From NCBI GenBank assembly GCA_039033695.1, contig JBCCCC010000124.1, forward strand, positions 1-9,908: a stretch of DNA of 9,908 nucleotides. The letters are read 5' to 3'. This document shows, piece after piece, positions 1-6,112 of the stretch; position 1 is the first letter of the stretch, and every line of letters begins with the position of its first letter. The position numbers and the translations under genes were made by a program. This stretch comes from CALBPI01 sp039033695 (GTDB lineage: Bacteria > Pseudomonadota > Gammaproteobacteria > Steroidobacterales > Woeseiaceae). The notes under the pieces are model-generated. The model made no database searches. It was not told where the DNA came from and was given only the letters and a program-made list of their open reading frames with translations.

Positions 1-999
1 ACGCGCACCGATGGCGCGCAACAGCCCGATTTCTGACTTACGTTCCATGACGCTGGCCAGCATGATGTTCATAATGCCAATGCCGCCGACCAGCAGCGAG
101 ATGCCTGCGACCGCCGACATGACAACGGTAAAGATACGCTGGGTCTGTTGATGCTGCGCCAGGAGCCGGGCCGGTATCACGATATCGTAGTCGTTCTGGT
201 CGCTGTGGCGTCGATCAATCAAGTGCGCAATAGCGGTTGCGGCCTGATCAGGCTCGATGCCAGCGCCTAGTCGAATCTTGATGGCATCCAGTTCCGCACT
301 TAAGGGCTCGCGCTTCAAGCGGGCAAGGCCGGTCTGCAACGGTAGGTAAACCAGGTCGCTTTCGCCGCCGACGGATCTGCCCTGGAACTCGCTTTGCTCG
401 AGCTGGCGATCTTCGAGAACGCCAACAACCTCAAGCCACAAGTGGTTGACCTTGAAAAACTTGCCAACGGCATTGCCGTTGGGGAACAACGATTGTGCAG
501 TGACGCTGCCGAGCACGGCGACCTGCCGGAACGCGATGTCGTCCTCACGTGTAAACAGTGCGCCGCGATCCGCGGCCAGGCTCGACAGTTCAAAATAACT
601 AGGGCTTACGGCCATCACTTTCGCGCGACTTTCGCCTTCACGGCTAAACAGGCTCCAAGTCCTGAACTCGCGTGCGCCCGCCCATTGTTCGACAAATGGC
701 AACGTGGTCGCGGTCGCCTCGGCGTCGCGTATGCTAAGACCCGCCGAGAACTTTCGGATTTCCTTTAACGACTCATTGTCGATGGTCTTTGACTCGACAA
801 TAAGGTTACGAAGGCCCATGCCCTCGATCAGTTCGAGCGCTTCGCGTTTGCCGCCTTCACTCACGGCGAGCATGGCAATGACGGCGCCAACACCGAACAC
901 CATGCCAAGCAATGTCAACGCCGTACGAAGGCGATGATGTGAGAGCTGACTGAGCGCCTGGCGAACGTCCAGCCACAGACCTTCGAGCTTAATGCTCAT
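1..999 (-). CDS. MacB-type ABC transporter permease, 3' end cut by window
   Basis: Inner-membrane subunit of a MacB/FtsX-type ABC exporter. This class couples ATP hydrolysis to mechanical transfer of periplasmic substrates through an adaptor and an outer-membrane channel. Reading from ATG at 999, 333 codons stay open to the window edge. A first membrane helix (about residues 26-46, TALTLLGMVFGVGAVIAMLA) is followed by a large periplasmic MacB_PCD-like domain (about 50-285, including AVSPSYFEL and AVLGSV). A second helix (about 291-316) then leads into the family hallmark GGIGIMNIMLASVMER, followed by KSEIGLLRAIGAR. The last two helices, roughly 70 residues, should lie beyond position 1. The start codon overlaps the stop of the upstream adaptor gene (ATGA), and only a weak GGA lies upstream, so translational coupling is likely. 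No ATPase domain is fused; the ATPase is the separate gene at 4280-4957. The family call is firm; the substrate is unknown. Confidence 0.93.
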   Translation of the reverse strand, partial: MSIKLEGLWLDVRQALSQLSHHRLRTALTLLGMVFGVGAVIAMLAVSEGGKREALELIEGMGLRNLIVESKTIDNESLKEIRKFSAGLSIRDAEATATTLPFVEQWAGAREFRTWSLFSREGESRAKVMAVSPSYFELSSLAADRGALFTREDDIAFRQVAVLGSVTAQSLFPNGNAVGKFFKVNHLWLEVVGVLEDRQLEQSEFQGRSVGGESDLVYLPLQTGLARLKREPLSAELDAIKIRLGAGIEPDQAATAIAHLIDRRHSDQNDYDIVIPARLLAQHQQTQRIFTVVMSAVAGISLLVGGIGIMNIMLASVMERKSEIGLLRAIGAR

Positions 1000-2195
1000 C
1001 CCGCATTATCCGGCATCACGAGCACGATTCGCTCACCCGGCTCGACACCCGAAACGATCTCGATCAGGTCAGGGCTGCGCTGTCCCAGCGTGACCTTGCG
1101 TTTACTTGGCGCACCGCCACTCGCAATGAACAGATACGCATCATTGCCGTCACCGTAGACGGCTTGTGCCGGCACGATAACGCTGTCGTTGATGGTGCCG
1201 GTCACAATCTCTGCCCGCAGGCGACTGCCAACCCGCATCAGGTCCACGTCAATGTCATTGATGTCAGCCTCTACCGTGAAGAACTTCTGCGGCTCCTCGC
1301 GCTTCAACGGGCTTGCCACGGCCGATACCGACACAACCTCTGCCGAGAACTCGCGCTCGGTCGCGGAGTCCAGTACCAGCTGCACCGTTTGCCCCTCCTC
1401 GATGCCTACCGCATCGGTTTCGGCAACATACAGTCGCGCGCGTACCTTGCCGCGCACGGGCAGCTGGCCCACTGGCATACCTGGGAACACGCGTTTGCCC
1501 TTGCCAAGCTTCGCGCCCCACGGTGTCCTGGCATAAATGAATGTGCCGTCGGCCGGGCTGCGCAGAACCATCATGCCGAGCGCCTGGTCTTGCTTGGCCA
1601 GTTTCGCGAGCTCTCCCTGTCGCTCAGCGCGAATCGTGCCTTGCTCGGCTTGCATGCGCTGGTCGAATGTCTCCCACTGCCATTCCAGGTACGATGCTTC
1701 GACATTGAGGTAGTCGACGTCCGACAGCGCATCGATGATTTCGTTGCGACTGAGCAGGCGCTCATCCACTGTGGCAAACGCTTCCGTGATGTCGCGCTCA
1801 CCATCGACGCGACCAGTTTCATGATCGATGCGAATTTGTTCAAGCACACCCATGCGCTCAATGTCAGCTAGCTTGAAATCCGACTTGGCGACATTCAGCG
1901 CAGTGCTCTGTCGTGTCTCAATGATCTGCGTGTCGTCAAAACGTGCAACGATGTCACCCGCCTTGACCTCGGAAAACTCGGGCGCCATCCACGAAATGTT
2001 GAAGCCCATCCGGATACCTGGCGGTAGTGACACGGGCAGTGATTCAGATGCAATCAGCTCGCCGCGTGCTGGTACGCGAAACTCCAGCGCCTGCGTCTCG
2101 GCAATGACGGTAGGCAAGCGGCGGGTCTCGCCGCTGCAGCCAGCGACTGTGCCACCAACCAAGACTGCGAGCATGCCAATCATTGTGAACTTCAT
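996..2195 (-). CDS. HlyD/MacA-like periplasmic adaptor, predicted lipoprotein (399 aa)
   Basis: Membrane-fusion (adaptor) protein of the ABC exporter, expected to bridge the MacB-type permease to an outer-membrane channel. A short hydrophobic leader ends in a lipobox-like TVAGC, so Cys20 is the likely lipidated residue; residues +2 and +3 are Ser-Gly, with no Asp retention signal. The first half of the biotinyl-lipoyl domain is at about 45-90 (SWMAPEFSEVKAGDIVARFD). A helical hairpin spans about 92-205, and the second lipoyl half is at about 209-247 (LRSPADGTFIYA). A beta-barrel covers about 250-332 and a membrane-proximal domain about 335-399 (VIVPAQAVYGDG, ending GVEPGERIVLV). The start ATG has a good GGAG eight bases upstream and overlaps the stop of the 381-aa adaptor by 4 bp. 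It is the only one of the three adaptors with a lipid anchor. Its hairpin is less lysine- and glutamine-rich than those of its two relatives. Confidence 0.92.
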   Translation of the reverse strand: MKFTMIGMLAVLVGGTVAGCSGETRRLPTVIAETQALEFRVPARGELIASESLPVSLPPGIRMGFNISWMAPEFSEVKAGDIVARFDDTQIIETRQSTALNVAKSDFKLADIERMGVLEQIRIDHETGRVDGERDITEAFATVDERLLSRNEIIDALSDVDYLNVEASYLEWQWETFDQRMQAEQGTIRAERQGELAKLAKQDQALGMMVLRSPADGTFIYARTPWGAKLGKGKRVFPGMPVGQLPVRGKVRARLYVAETDAVGIEEGQTVQLVLDSATEREFSAEVVSVSAVASPLKREEPQKFFTVEADINDIDVDLMRVGSRLRAEIVTGTINDSVIVPAQAVYGDGNDAYLFIASGGAPSKRKVTLGQRSPDLIEIVSGVEPGERIVLVMPDNAG

Positions 2196-3337
2196 AGCCG
2201 TATCTCCGTTCCGGGTTGCAGGCCGTCGCGCACGATTCGCAGCCCGTCGCTGGTGCTGCCCAGCGTAACCTGGCGCCAGCCCTCGCCGCGCACCATGAGG
2301 CCCGGCTGACCATCACGATACTGAATGGCATCTTCCGGCACAGCCAAAGCACTGAGTACCGTGTCCACTTCAACAATAACTTTGGCCGACATGCCGGGAC
2401 GCAGCTGAGCCTCACCTTCGTCATCAAATTCGATCGTGACACCGCGCACCATGGCTTGTGAGAATTTCGACTGGCGCCGGACGATGCTGGCCACCGCCGT
2501 TACGGTGCCTGAAAGTTGGCTGCCGCCAGCGGCATCCAGCGACAGCTTAACAGGCTGGCCCACCGCGATACTGGCAGCCGCAAACTCCGGCACTGCGGCC
2601 TCGATCACCAAGTCAGAGTCATCAATGACTTCGATGACGGTCATGCCCGGGTTGACGGCATCATTGACGTCAAGTTTCTCGCCTTGATCGTTGGTACCGA
2701 CGATTGCTAGGCCCGCTCGCGGCGCTTTGATCGTAAACGATTCGAGCTCGCGCTGTGCTGCCGTCAACTCGCTTTGCAGGCGGCGAACGTCTGCTTCCAG
2801 CTCCTGTTTCTTTGAGGTGCGAACCCGTTCAACCAGAGCGCCACGCTGTTGCTCGCGGCGGTAGCGTTCTTCGGCAATTGATTTCTCTTCGAGGAGTTTG
2901 CGGTATTCCAGCCCGGCGTAGACATTCACATCGACAGCCGCTTTGCGCGCAGCCTTCTCCGCGTCGCTTTCGACCTCGGCAAGGCGGACTTTGTCTTCCT
3001 CGATTTCGCGCGCCTGTTCTTCCAGCAACGATGCGAGCTCCGATTGCTTTGTGGAAAGCTCAGCCTGCTTGGTCTTGATTCGGTCATCCGTCGCCGAGCC
3101 ATCAAACTCTGCCAACACATCGCCCGCATTCACCCTTGTGCCCTCTCTTGCGAGCTTGGTGATCGTGATTCTCCAACTCTGCGATGGTGGCGGACCGAAG
3201 CGAAGCCCTTCGCGAGGCGTTACGACGCCGTTGGCGCTGACGGTAATCGGCCGGTCTTCTGGCACGACCGGCTGCCATTGCTGTGCAAAGCTAGCGCTCG
3301 ATACTGCGATCAGCAGTGCAGCGACCATGAGTCTCAT
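2192..3337 (-). CDS. HlyD/MacA-like periplasmic adaptor (381 aa)
   Basis: Second adaptor of the exporter operon, expected in the periplasm. A Sec signal peptide with a probable signal peptidase I site after ASFA (residues 16-19) replaces the lipobox seen in the 399-aa neighbour. The lipoyl half-motif is at about 60-80 (REGTRVNAGDVLAEFDG). A long, strongly charged coiled-coil hairpin runs from about 83 to 203 (for example KQAELSTKQSELASLLEEQA and QELEADVRRLQSELTAAQRE). The second lipoyl half begins at IKAPRAGLAI (about 203), the barrel covers about 240-325, and the membrane-proximal domain covers about 328-381 (LAVPEDAIQYRDGQPG). The start ATG at 3337 has GGAG eight bases upstream and overlaps the stop of the 321-aa adaptor by 4 bp. 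At the other end its TGA overlaps the next start in the same way. The adaptor call is firm; why the operon needs it alongside two others is unknown. Confidence 0.92.
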   Translation of the reverse strand: MRLMVAALLIAVSSASFAQQWQPVVPEDRPITVSANGVVTPREGLRFGPPPSQSWRITITKLAREGTRVNAGDVLAEFDGSATDDRIKTKQAELSTKQSELASLLEEQAREIEEDKVRLAEVESDAEKAARKAAVDVNVYAGLEYRKLLEEKSIAEERYRREQQRGALVERVRTSKKQELEADVRRLQSELTAAQRELESFTIKAPRAGLAIVGTNDQGEKLDVNDAVNPGMTVIEVIDDSDLVIEAAVPEFAAASIAVGQPVKLSLDAAGGSQLSGTVTAVASIVRRQSKFSQAMVRGVTIEFDDEGEAQLRPGMSAKVIVEVDTVLSALAVPEDAIQYRDGQPGLMVRGEGWRQVTLGSTSDGLRIVRDGLQPGTEIRL

Positions 3338-4299
3338 CGTTGACGCTCCGTTGTCGCGCGCACACCCAGCACGCTCATACCTGGCATGATAGCGTCTGGC
3401 AGGCCGTTGATCGGAATGGCAAGTGCCTCGAAATAGCCACTATCTCCCCAGTCCTGTTTCTCAACGGCTTGGCTGGATCGCCAACTAATCTTCGCTTCGA
3501 ACGAGGCGATGCCTTGCGCGTCGGCGGCAATTTGCATGGCTTGCCCTGGCTGAAAGCGCAGGAAATCTGCCTCATGTATCCACAAGCGCACCTGTAAATC
3601 GGCACGATTGGCAATGGACGCGACTGCCAGGCCACTGAACAGCGTATCCCCCGCAAAAATCTTGCGGCCGGTAAACGGGTTTTCGGCGTAAATCACAAAG
3701 CCTGCCTTATCCGCCTTTATCTCTGTTGCGGCCAATGCACTTTCGATACGCCGGTAGTTGGTTTCCGCCTGTTGGAGCTCGAGTTTGGCTTGCGCTTGCC
3801 GGTCGCTGAGTTCTGCGCGTTTGTTCACGAGTTCCTTGCGGGTCCGGGCCAGCGTTTGCTGGGCTGTAGCCAGCGTCAGCTGGTAGCGCTCGAAGTCGAG
3901 TCGCGGAATGGTCTCGACCGGGATCACGGCATCCAGCTCGGCCATTCGTACATCTGATTCGGCTTGCGCGAGCGCGAGTTCGGCGTCCATGACTTCCAGC
4001 TTGAGCTCATCGACCGCACGCTCAGCCGTGAAGCGCTGCTTTTCGAGGTCCGTGCGTGCCTTCTCTTCTTCAGAAATCAGGTTGCCGGGGTCCAACCGGA
4101 CCACAAGGTCGCCAACATCGACCTCGCTGCCTTCGGGGGCCATCCATTCGATCCTGCGTTGCCAGGCGCCCGGCAAAGAGGGCATTTCGATGGTTTGCGA
4201 TTCCACATCCTCGATCACGCCCGTAAGCAATGGTTCTGCATACAGGGCGCCACTAACCAGCGTGATCATGGCGAGCGTGCTAAGTGTTTTCTTCATCAC
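3334..4299 (-). CDS. HlyD-like periplasmic adaptor, short form (321 aa)
   Basis: First of three adaptors in the operon. It has a Sec signal peptide with probable cleavage after ALYA (residues 18-21). A lipoyl half-motif follows at about 50-70 (EWMAPEGSEVDVGDLVVRLD), very like the one in the 399-aa adaptor. A coiled-coil hairpin spans about 75-192, rich in Glu, Gln, Ala and Lys, with a proline-containing turn near IPVETIPRLD (126-135). The second lipoyl half is at about 194-230 (IKADKAGFVIYAENPFTGRK) and the barrel at about 233-315. The protein stops right after the barrel motif MPGMSVLGVRA, so the C-terminal membrane-proximal domain present in its two neighbours is missing. The start may be GTG 4299 (GGAAG seven bases upstream) or ATG 4296. 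The 5' end overlaps the 3' end of the ATPase gene by about 20 bp, so the two are probably co-translated. Confidence 0.9.
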   Translation of the reverse strand: MMKKTLSTLAMITLVSGALYAEPLLTGVIEDVESQTIEMPSLPGAWQRRIEWMAPEGSEVDVGDLVVRLDPGNLISEEEKARTDLEKQRFTAERAVDELKLEVMDAELALAQAESDVRMAELDAVIPVETIPRLDFERYQLTLATAQQTLARTRKELVNKRAELSDRQAQAKLELQQAETNYRRIESALAATEIKADKAGFVIYAENPFTGRKIFAGDTLFSGLAVASIANRADLQVRLWIHEADFLRFQPGQAMQIAADAQGIASFEAKISWRSSQAVEKQDWGDSGYFEALAIPINGLPDAIMPGMSVLGVRATTERQR

Positions 4300-4957
4300 G
4301 TTCTATCTTCCCATCGCGCATGTGAATGACGCGTCGCGCATACGCGGCGATTTCCTCTTCGTGGGTGACCATCAGGATCGTCTGACCATCACTGTTGAGT
4401 TTGGTGAACAGCTCCATGATTTCGACCGAGGTTTTGCTATCAAGGTTTCCGGTTGGCTCGTCAGCCAGCAAGAGTGGTGGCGAGTTGACCAGCGCACGCG
4501 CAATGGCCACTCGCTGGCGCTGCCCGCCGGAAAGCTGGTTAGGCCGATGGTCCATGCGGTCGGACAGCCCGAGCTGCTTGAGCATGTTTATGCCTTGTTC
4601 GCGCGCACCTGCCACATCGGCGTCGCTGTACCGAAAAGGCAGCAGCGTATTGTCCAATGCTGTCATCCGAGGCAACAAGTGGAAGCTTTGAAAGACAAAT
4701 CCGATATGGTGATTGCGGATGCGCGACAACGCCTCATCGTCCATATGTGAGATGTTCTGGTCAAGCAGGTGGTAATCGCCCTCGTCCGGCGTATCCAGAC
4801 AACCGAGAATGTTCATCAGCGTTGACTTGCCCGAGCCAGACGGGCCCATGACGGCAACGAAGTCGCCTTCATGAATCTCGAGGTCTAGATGGTCGAGGGC
4901 GTGCACCACGGTGTCGCCAACGTGGAACCGTCTGACCAGGTTCGAGGTTGAGATCAT
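4280..4957 (-). CDS. MacB/LolD-type ABC transporter ATP-binding protein (225 aa)
   Basis: Cytoplasmic ATPase that powers the MacB-type permease encoded at the end of the operon. All nucleotide-binding motifs are intact when numbered from ATG 4957: Walker A GPSGSGKST (38-46), Q-loop Gln90, signature LSGGQ (142-146), Walker B LLLADEP (162-168) with catalytic Glu167, D-loop NLDS (171-174) and H-loop His199. Its length and the order GCLDTPDEG, FVFQSFHLLP, LLADEPTGNLD are typical of the LolD/MacB/YknY subgroup that pairs with FtsX-like permeases. I chose ATG 4957 (MISTSNLVRRF) because the family starts there and GAAGG lies 11 bases upstream. The frame stays open to a GTG at 5035, which would add 26 uncharacteristic residues. 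The TonB-like gene ends 87 bp upstream. Confidence 0.95.
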   Translation of the reverse strand: MISTSNLVRRFHVGDTVVHALDHLDLEIHEGDFVAVMGPSGSGKSTLMNILGCLDTPDEGDYHLLDQNISHMDDEALSRIRNHHIGFVFQSFHLLPRMTALDNTLLPFRYSDADVAGAREQGINMLKQLGLSDRMDHRPNQLSGGQRQRVAIARALVNSPPLLLADEPTGNLDSKTSVEIMELFTKLNSDGQTILMVTHEEEIAAYARRVIHMRDGKIERDEENT

Positions 4958-5044
4958 CGCTTGCGGCGCCTTCGGTTTTGTTTTTGTTTCGGAGCGATAT
5001 TCTACACTTCGACGCGATTCCCCGTTCGGATGCACGCGGGCATC
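4958..5044 (-). other. 87-bp gap between tonB-like and ATPase genes
   Basis: This is the only non-overlapping junction in the minus-strand operon. On the transcribed strand it begins with a small hairpin at the tonB-like stop codon, listed separately. It continues through an A-rich stretch and ends in the ATPase ribosome-binding site. A TAGAAT hexamer (minus strand, 4999-5004) could act as a -10 box, but the hexamer 17 bases upstream (GAACGG) is a poor -35. An internal promoter for the exporter genes is therefore possible but not supported. Confidence 0.3.
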
Positions 5045-5045
5045 C
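5028..5045 (-). other. Small hairpin at the 3' end of the tonB-like gene
   Basis: A perfect 6-bp inverted repeat, GGATGC-N6-GCATCC, touches the first base of the stop codon of the tonB-like gene. On the transcript the loop is CCGCGT. It is followed by GAACGGGG rather than a run of U, so it does not look like an intrinsic terminator. It might be a weak mRNA stability or processing element that changes the ratio of the first gene to the exporter genes, or it may be chance. Confidence 0.3.
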
Positions 5046-5656
5046 TAATTCTCCAACTCAAAATTGAATTGTTTCCGGAGGTTTTCGGAAGATCGTGGCT
5101 CGCCGTCTACTACCCTCGGCTTGAATCGGAACCGCTCTATCGCCTTCAGCGCGGCCTTCTCGAAACCGCGGTGCGTGCTGGATACGATACGTGGATTGCT
5201 GACCCTGCCAGCAGCAGTGACATCGAACATGACAATCACTGAGCCCTCGATACCGCGCGCGAGCATCTTCGGCGGGTACATTGGCTTGACCGGCATGACC
5301 TCAAACAGCACCTGGTCACTGACCGGTGCCACACCGATTGTGCCGAGCTGAGGGGGACTGTTGATAAAGGCGCCACCAATGTCTTGCGTCAGTGGGCTGG
5401 GGGCGAAAGCGAGCTCCAACGCCGGCGTTTTGGGTGCCCGGGAAGGTGTACGCGCCGGCTGAATGAGGGGTTCCGGTGCTTCGGTGTTTGGCGTGGTTGG
5501 TGGCGTGGGTGGCGGTGCCGCGGCGCGGTCCAGGGCCAGCGGTTGCGGCGGTGTGGATGGGTTACTGGTAGTCACGATCAGCGCTGTCATGACGAGAAAC
5601 AGACTGACGGTCACGCCGCTCGAGACGACAAAGGCTGCGGAATAGCGCGTGTTCAT
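5045..5656 (-). CDS. TonB-like energy transducer / TonB C-terminal domain protein (203 aa)
   Basis: Inner-membrane anchored periplasmic protein with the TonB layout. A short cytoplasmic N-terminus and one membrane helix (about 8-29, AFVVSSGVTVSLFLVMTALIV) come first. A proline-rich spacer follows (about 33-77, with PPPTPPTTP), and then a TonB_C domain (about 121-203). Within that domain YPPKMLARGIEGSVIVMFDV, the VSNPRIVSS strand and FEKAALKAIERFRFKP are characteristic. Classical TonB energises outer-membrane receptors using ExbB/ExbD; neither is encoded here. The start ATG has a strong TAGGAG eight bases upstream. The gene is the first of the exporter operon and lies directly behind the PadR operator region, so its expression should follow that of the exporter. 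Its role could be to power an outer-membrane receptor or simply to act as a structural envelope link. The domain call is firm, the function uncertain. Confidence 0.88.
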   Translation of the reverse strand: MNTRYSAAFVVSSGVTVSLFLVMTALIVTTSNPSTPPQPLALDRAAAPPPTPPTTPNTEAPEPLIQPARTPSRAPKTPALELAFAPSPLTQDIGGAFINSPPQLGTIGVAPVSDQVLFEVMPVKPMYPPKMLARGIEGSVIVMFDVTAAGRVSNPRIVSSTHRGFEKAALKAIERFRFKPRVVDGEPRSSENLRKQFNFELEN

Positions 5657-5670
5657 GTGGTTATCTCCTA

Positions 5671-5689
5671 TACCTTTAAGTTCTAGGTA
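5671..5689. promoter_or_regulatory. Putative PadR operator 1 (tonB-proximal)
   Basis: Inverted repeat TACCT-N9-AGGTA. It has the same half-sites and the same 9-base spacing as two further copies in this divergent intergenic region. It abuts the Shine-Dalgarno sequence (5665-5670, minus strand) of the tonB-like gene, so a bound repressor would sit on the promoter or early leader of the exporter operon. Assignment to the adjacent PadR protein is inferred from position and repetition. Confidence 0.65.
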
Positions 5690-5693
5690 ATCC

Positions 5694-5720
5694 TATATGC
5701 CTTTAACTACAAGGTATATA
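5694..5720. promoter_or_regulatory. Putative PadR operator 2 (central, longest palindrome)
   Basis: Inverted repeat TATATGCCTT-N7-AAGGTATATA, with 9 of 10 arm positions complementary. Its core (GCCT-N9-AGGT) matches the TACCT-N9-AGGTA pattern of the flanking copies. The centres of the three copies are 27 and 30 bp apart, close to multiples of a helical turn, so dimers could bind on roughly the same DNA face. As the best palindrome it may be the highest-affinity site. Confidence 0.7.
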
Positions 5721-5750
5721 TTGACTTTACCTATAATCACGAGGTAACGT
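5721..5750 (+). promoter_or_regulatory. Candidate promoter for the padR-like gene
   Basis: Two readings are possible. TTGACT at 5721-5726 as -35 with TAACGT at 5745-5750 (18-base spacer) as a weak -10 would start transcription shortly before the ATG at 5774. Alternatively a perfect TATAAT at 5732-5737 serves as -10 without a recognisable -35. In both readings operator 3 overlaps core promoter elements, which fits autorepression. No equally clear -35/-10 pair was found for the minus-strand operon, although the region is AT-rich. Confidence 0.45.
5727..5747. promoter_or_regulatory. Putative PadR operator 3 (padR-proximal)
   Basis: Inverted repeat TTACCT-N9-AGGTAA, perfect over six bases per arm, with the same core and spacing as the other two copies. 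It overlaps the TATAAT hexamer and sits between TTGACT and TAACGT, so occupancy would block transcription of the padR-like gene. Confidence 0.68.
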
Positions 5751-5773
5751 CGATCGATTAGTGGAGATGCCGT

Positions 5774-6112
5774 ATGGCCAAGACTAACCCGCCATTCATG
5801 ACTGGCGTTCCGGAGCTTCTGTTGCTGCGATTGCTCTCGCAACGCGAGATGTATGGCTACGAGTTGGTTCGGCAAGTGCAACTGGTCACGGGCGAGACGA
5901 TCAAACTGGGCGAGGGTGTGATTTACCCGATGCTGCATGCCTTGCAGAAATCGGGCGCGCTGAAGGCGACACGCCGCGACGTGGGTGCGCGCAGCCGCGT
6001 CTACTATGAAACCACTCGCAAGGGGCGCCAGCGCCTCGCCAAGCTGGAAACCGAATGGTCGCGTATCCGAAGTGCGCTGGATCTTGCCGAGGTGCCCAAT
6101 GCAAGCGCGTGA
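5774..6112 (+). CDS. PadR-family transcriptional regulator (112 aa)
   Basis: Small winged-helix repressor of the PadR family (subfamily 2 size, about 110 aa). Such proteins bind DNA as dimers and often control drug or phenolic-stress exporters in response to a ligand. Visible hallmarks are the N-terminal helices ELLLLRLLSQREMYGYEL (about 14-31), the recognition region GEGVIYPMLHALQKSGAL (about 46-63), and the wing and closing segment RSRVYYETTRKGRQRL (about 73-88). The C-terminal helix (about 89-107) would form the dimer interface. The start has GGAG seven bases upstream. The gene is divergent from the exporter operon, with three inverted repeats between them, so it most likely represses both itself and that operon. 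Its 3' end overlaps the next gene by 14 bp. The inducer is unknown. Confidence 0.93.
   Translation: MAKTNPPFMTGVPELLLLRLLSQREMYGYELVRQVQLVTGETIKLGEGVIYPMLHALQKSGALKATRRDVGARSRVYYETTRKGRQRLAKLETEWSRIRSALDLAEVPNASA

Noticed and set aside
1164..1871. Plus-strand open frame (235 codons) opposite the 399-aa adaptor
   Set aside because: It is a shadow of a well-supported adaptor gene; its composition (many His, Arg, Cys) and lack of any motif argue against a real protein.
3908..4750. Plus-strand open frame (280 codons) opposite the ATPase and short adaptor
   Set aside because: It is antisense to genes with intact Walker motifs and adaptor signatures, with no domain or plausible signal of its own.
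4280..5035. Longer ATPase reading from GTG 5035
   Set aside because: The 26 extra residues do not resemble the family, no ribosome-binding site precedes the GTG, and ATG 4957 gives the standard N-terminus.
5028..5045. Intrinsic terminator after the tonB-like gene
   Set aside because: The stem is short and is followed by GAACGGGG instead of a U-run, so termination is not supported.
5985..6098. N-terminal extension of the 118-aa protein
   Set aside because: This part lies wholly within the padR-like gene in another frame; ATG 6099 has its own GAGG site at the right distance.
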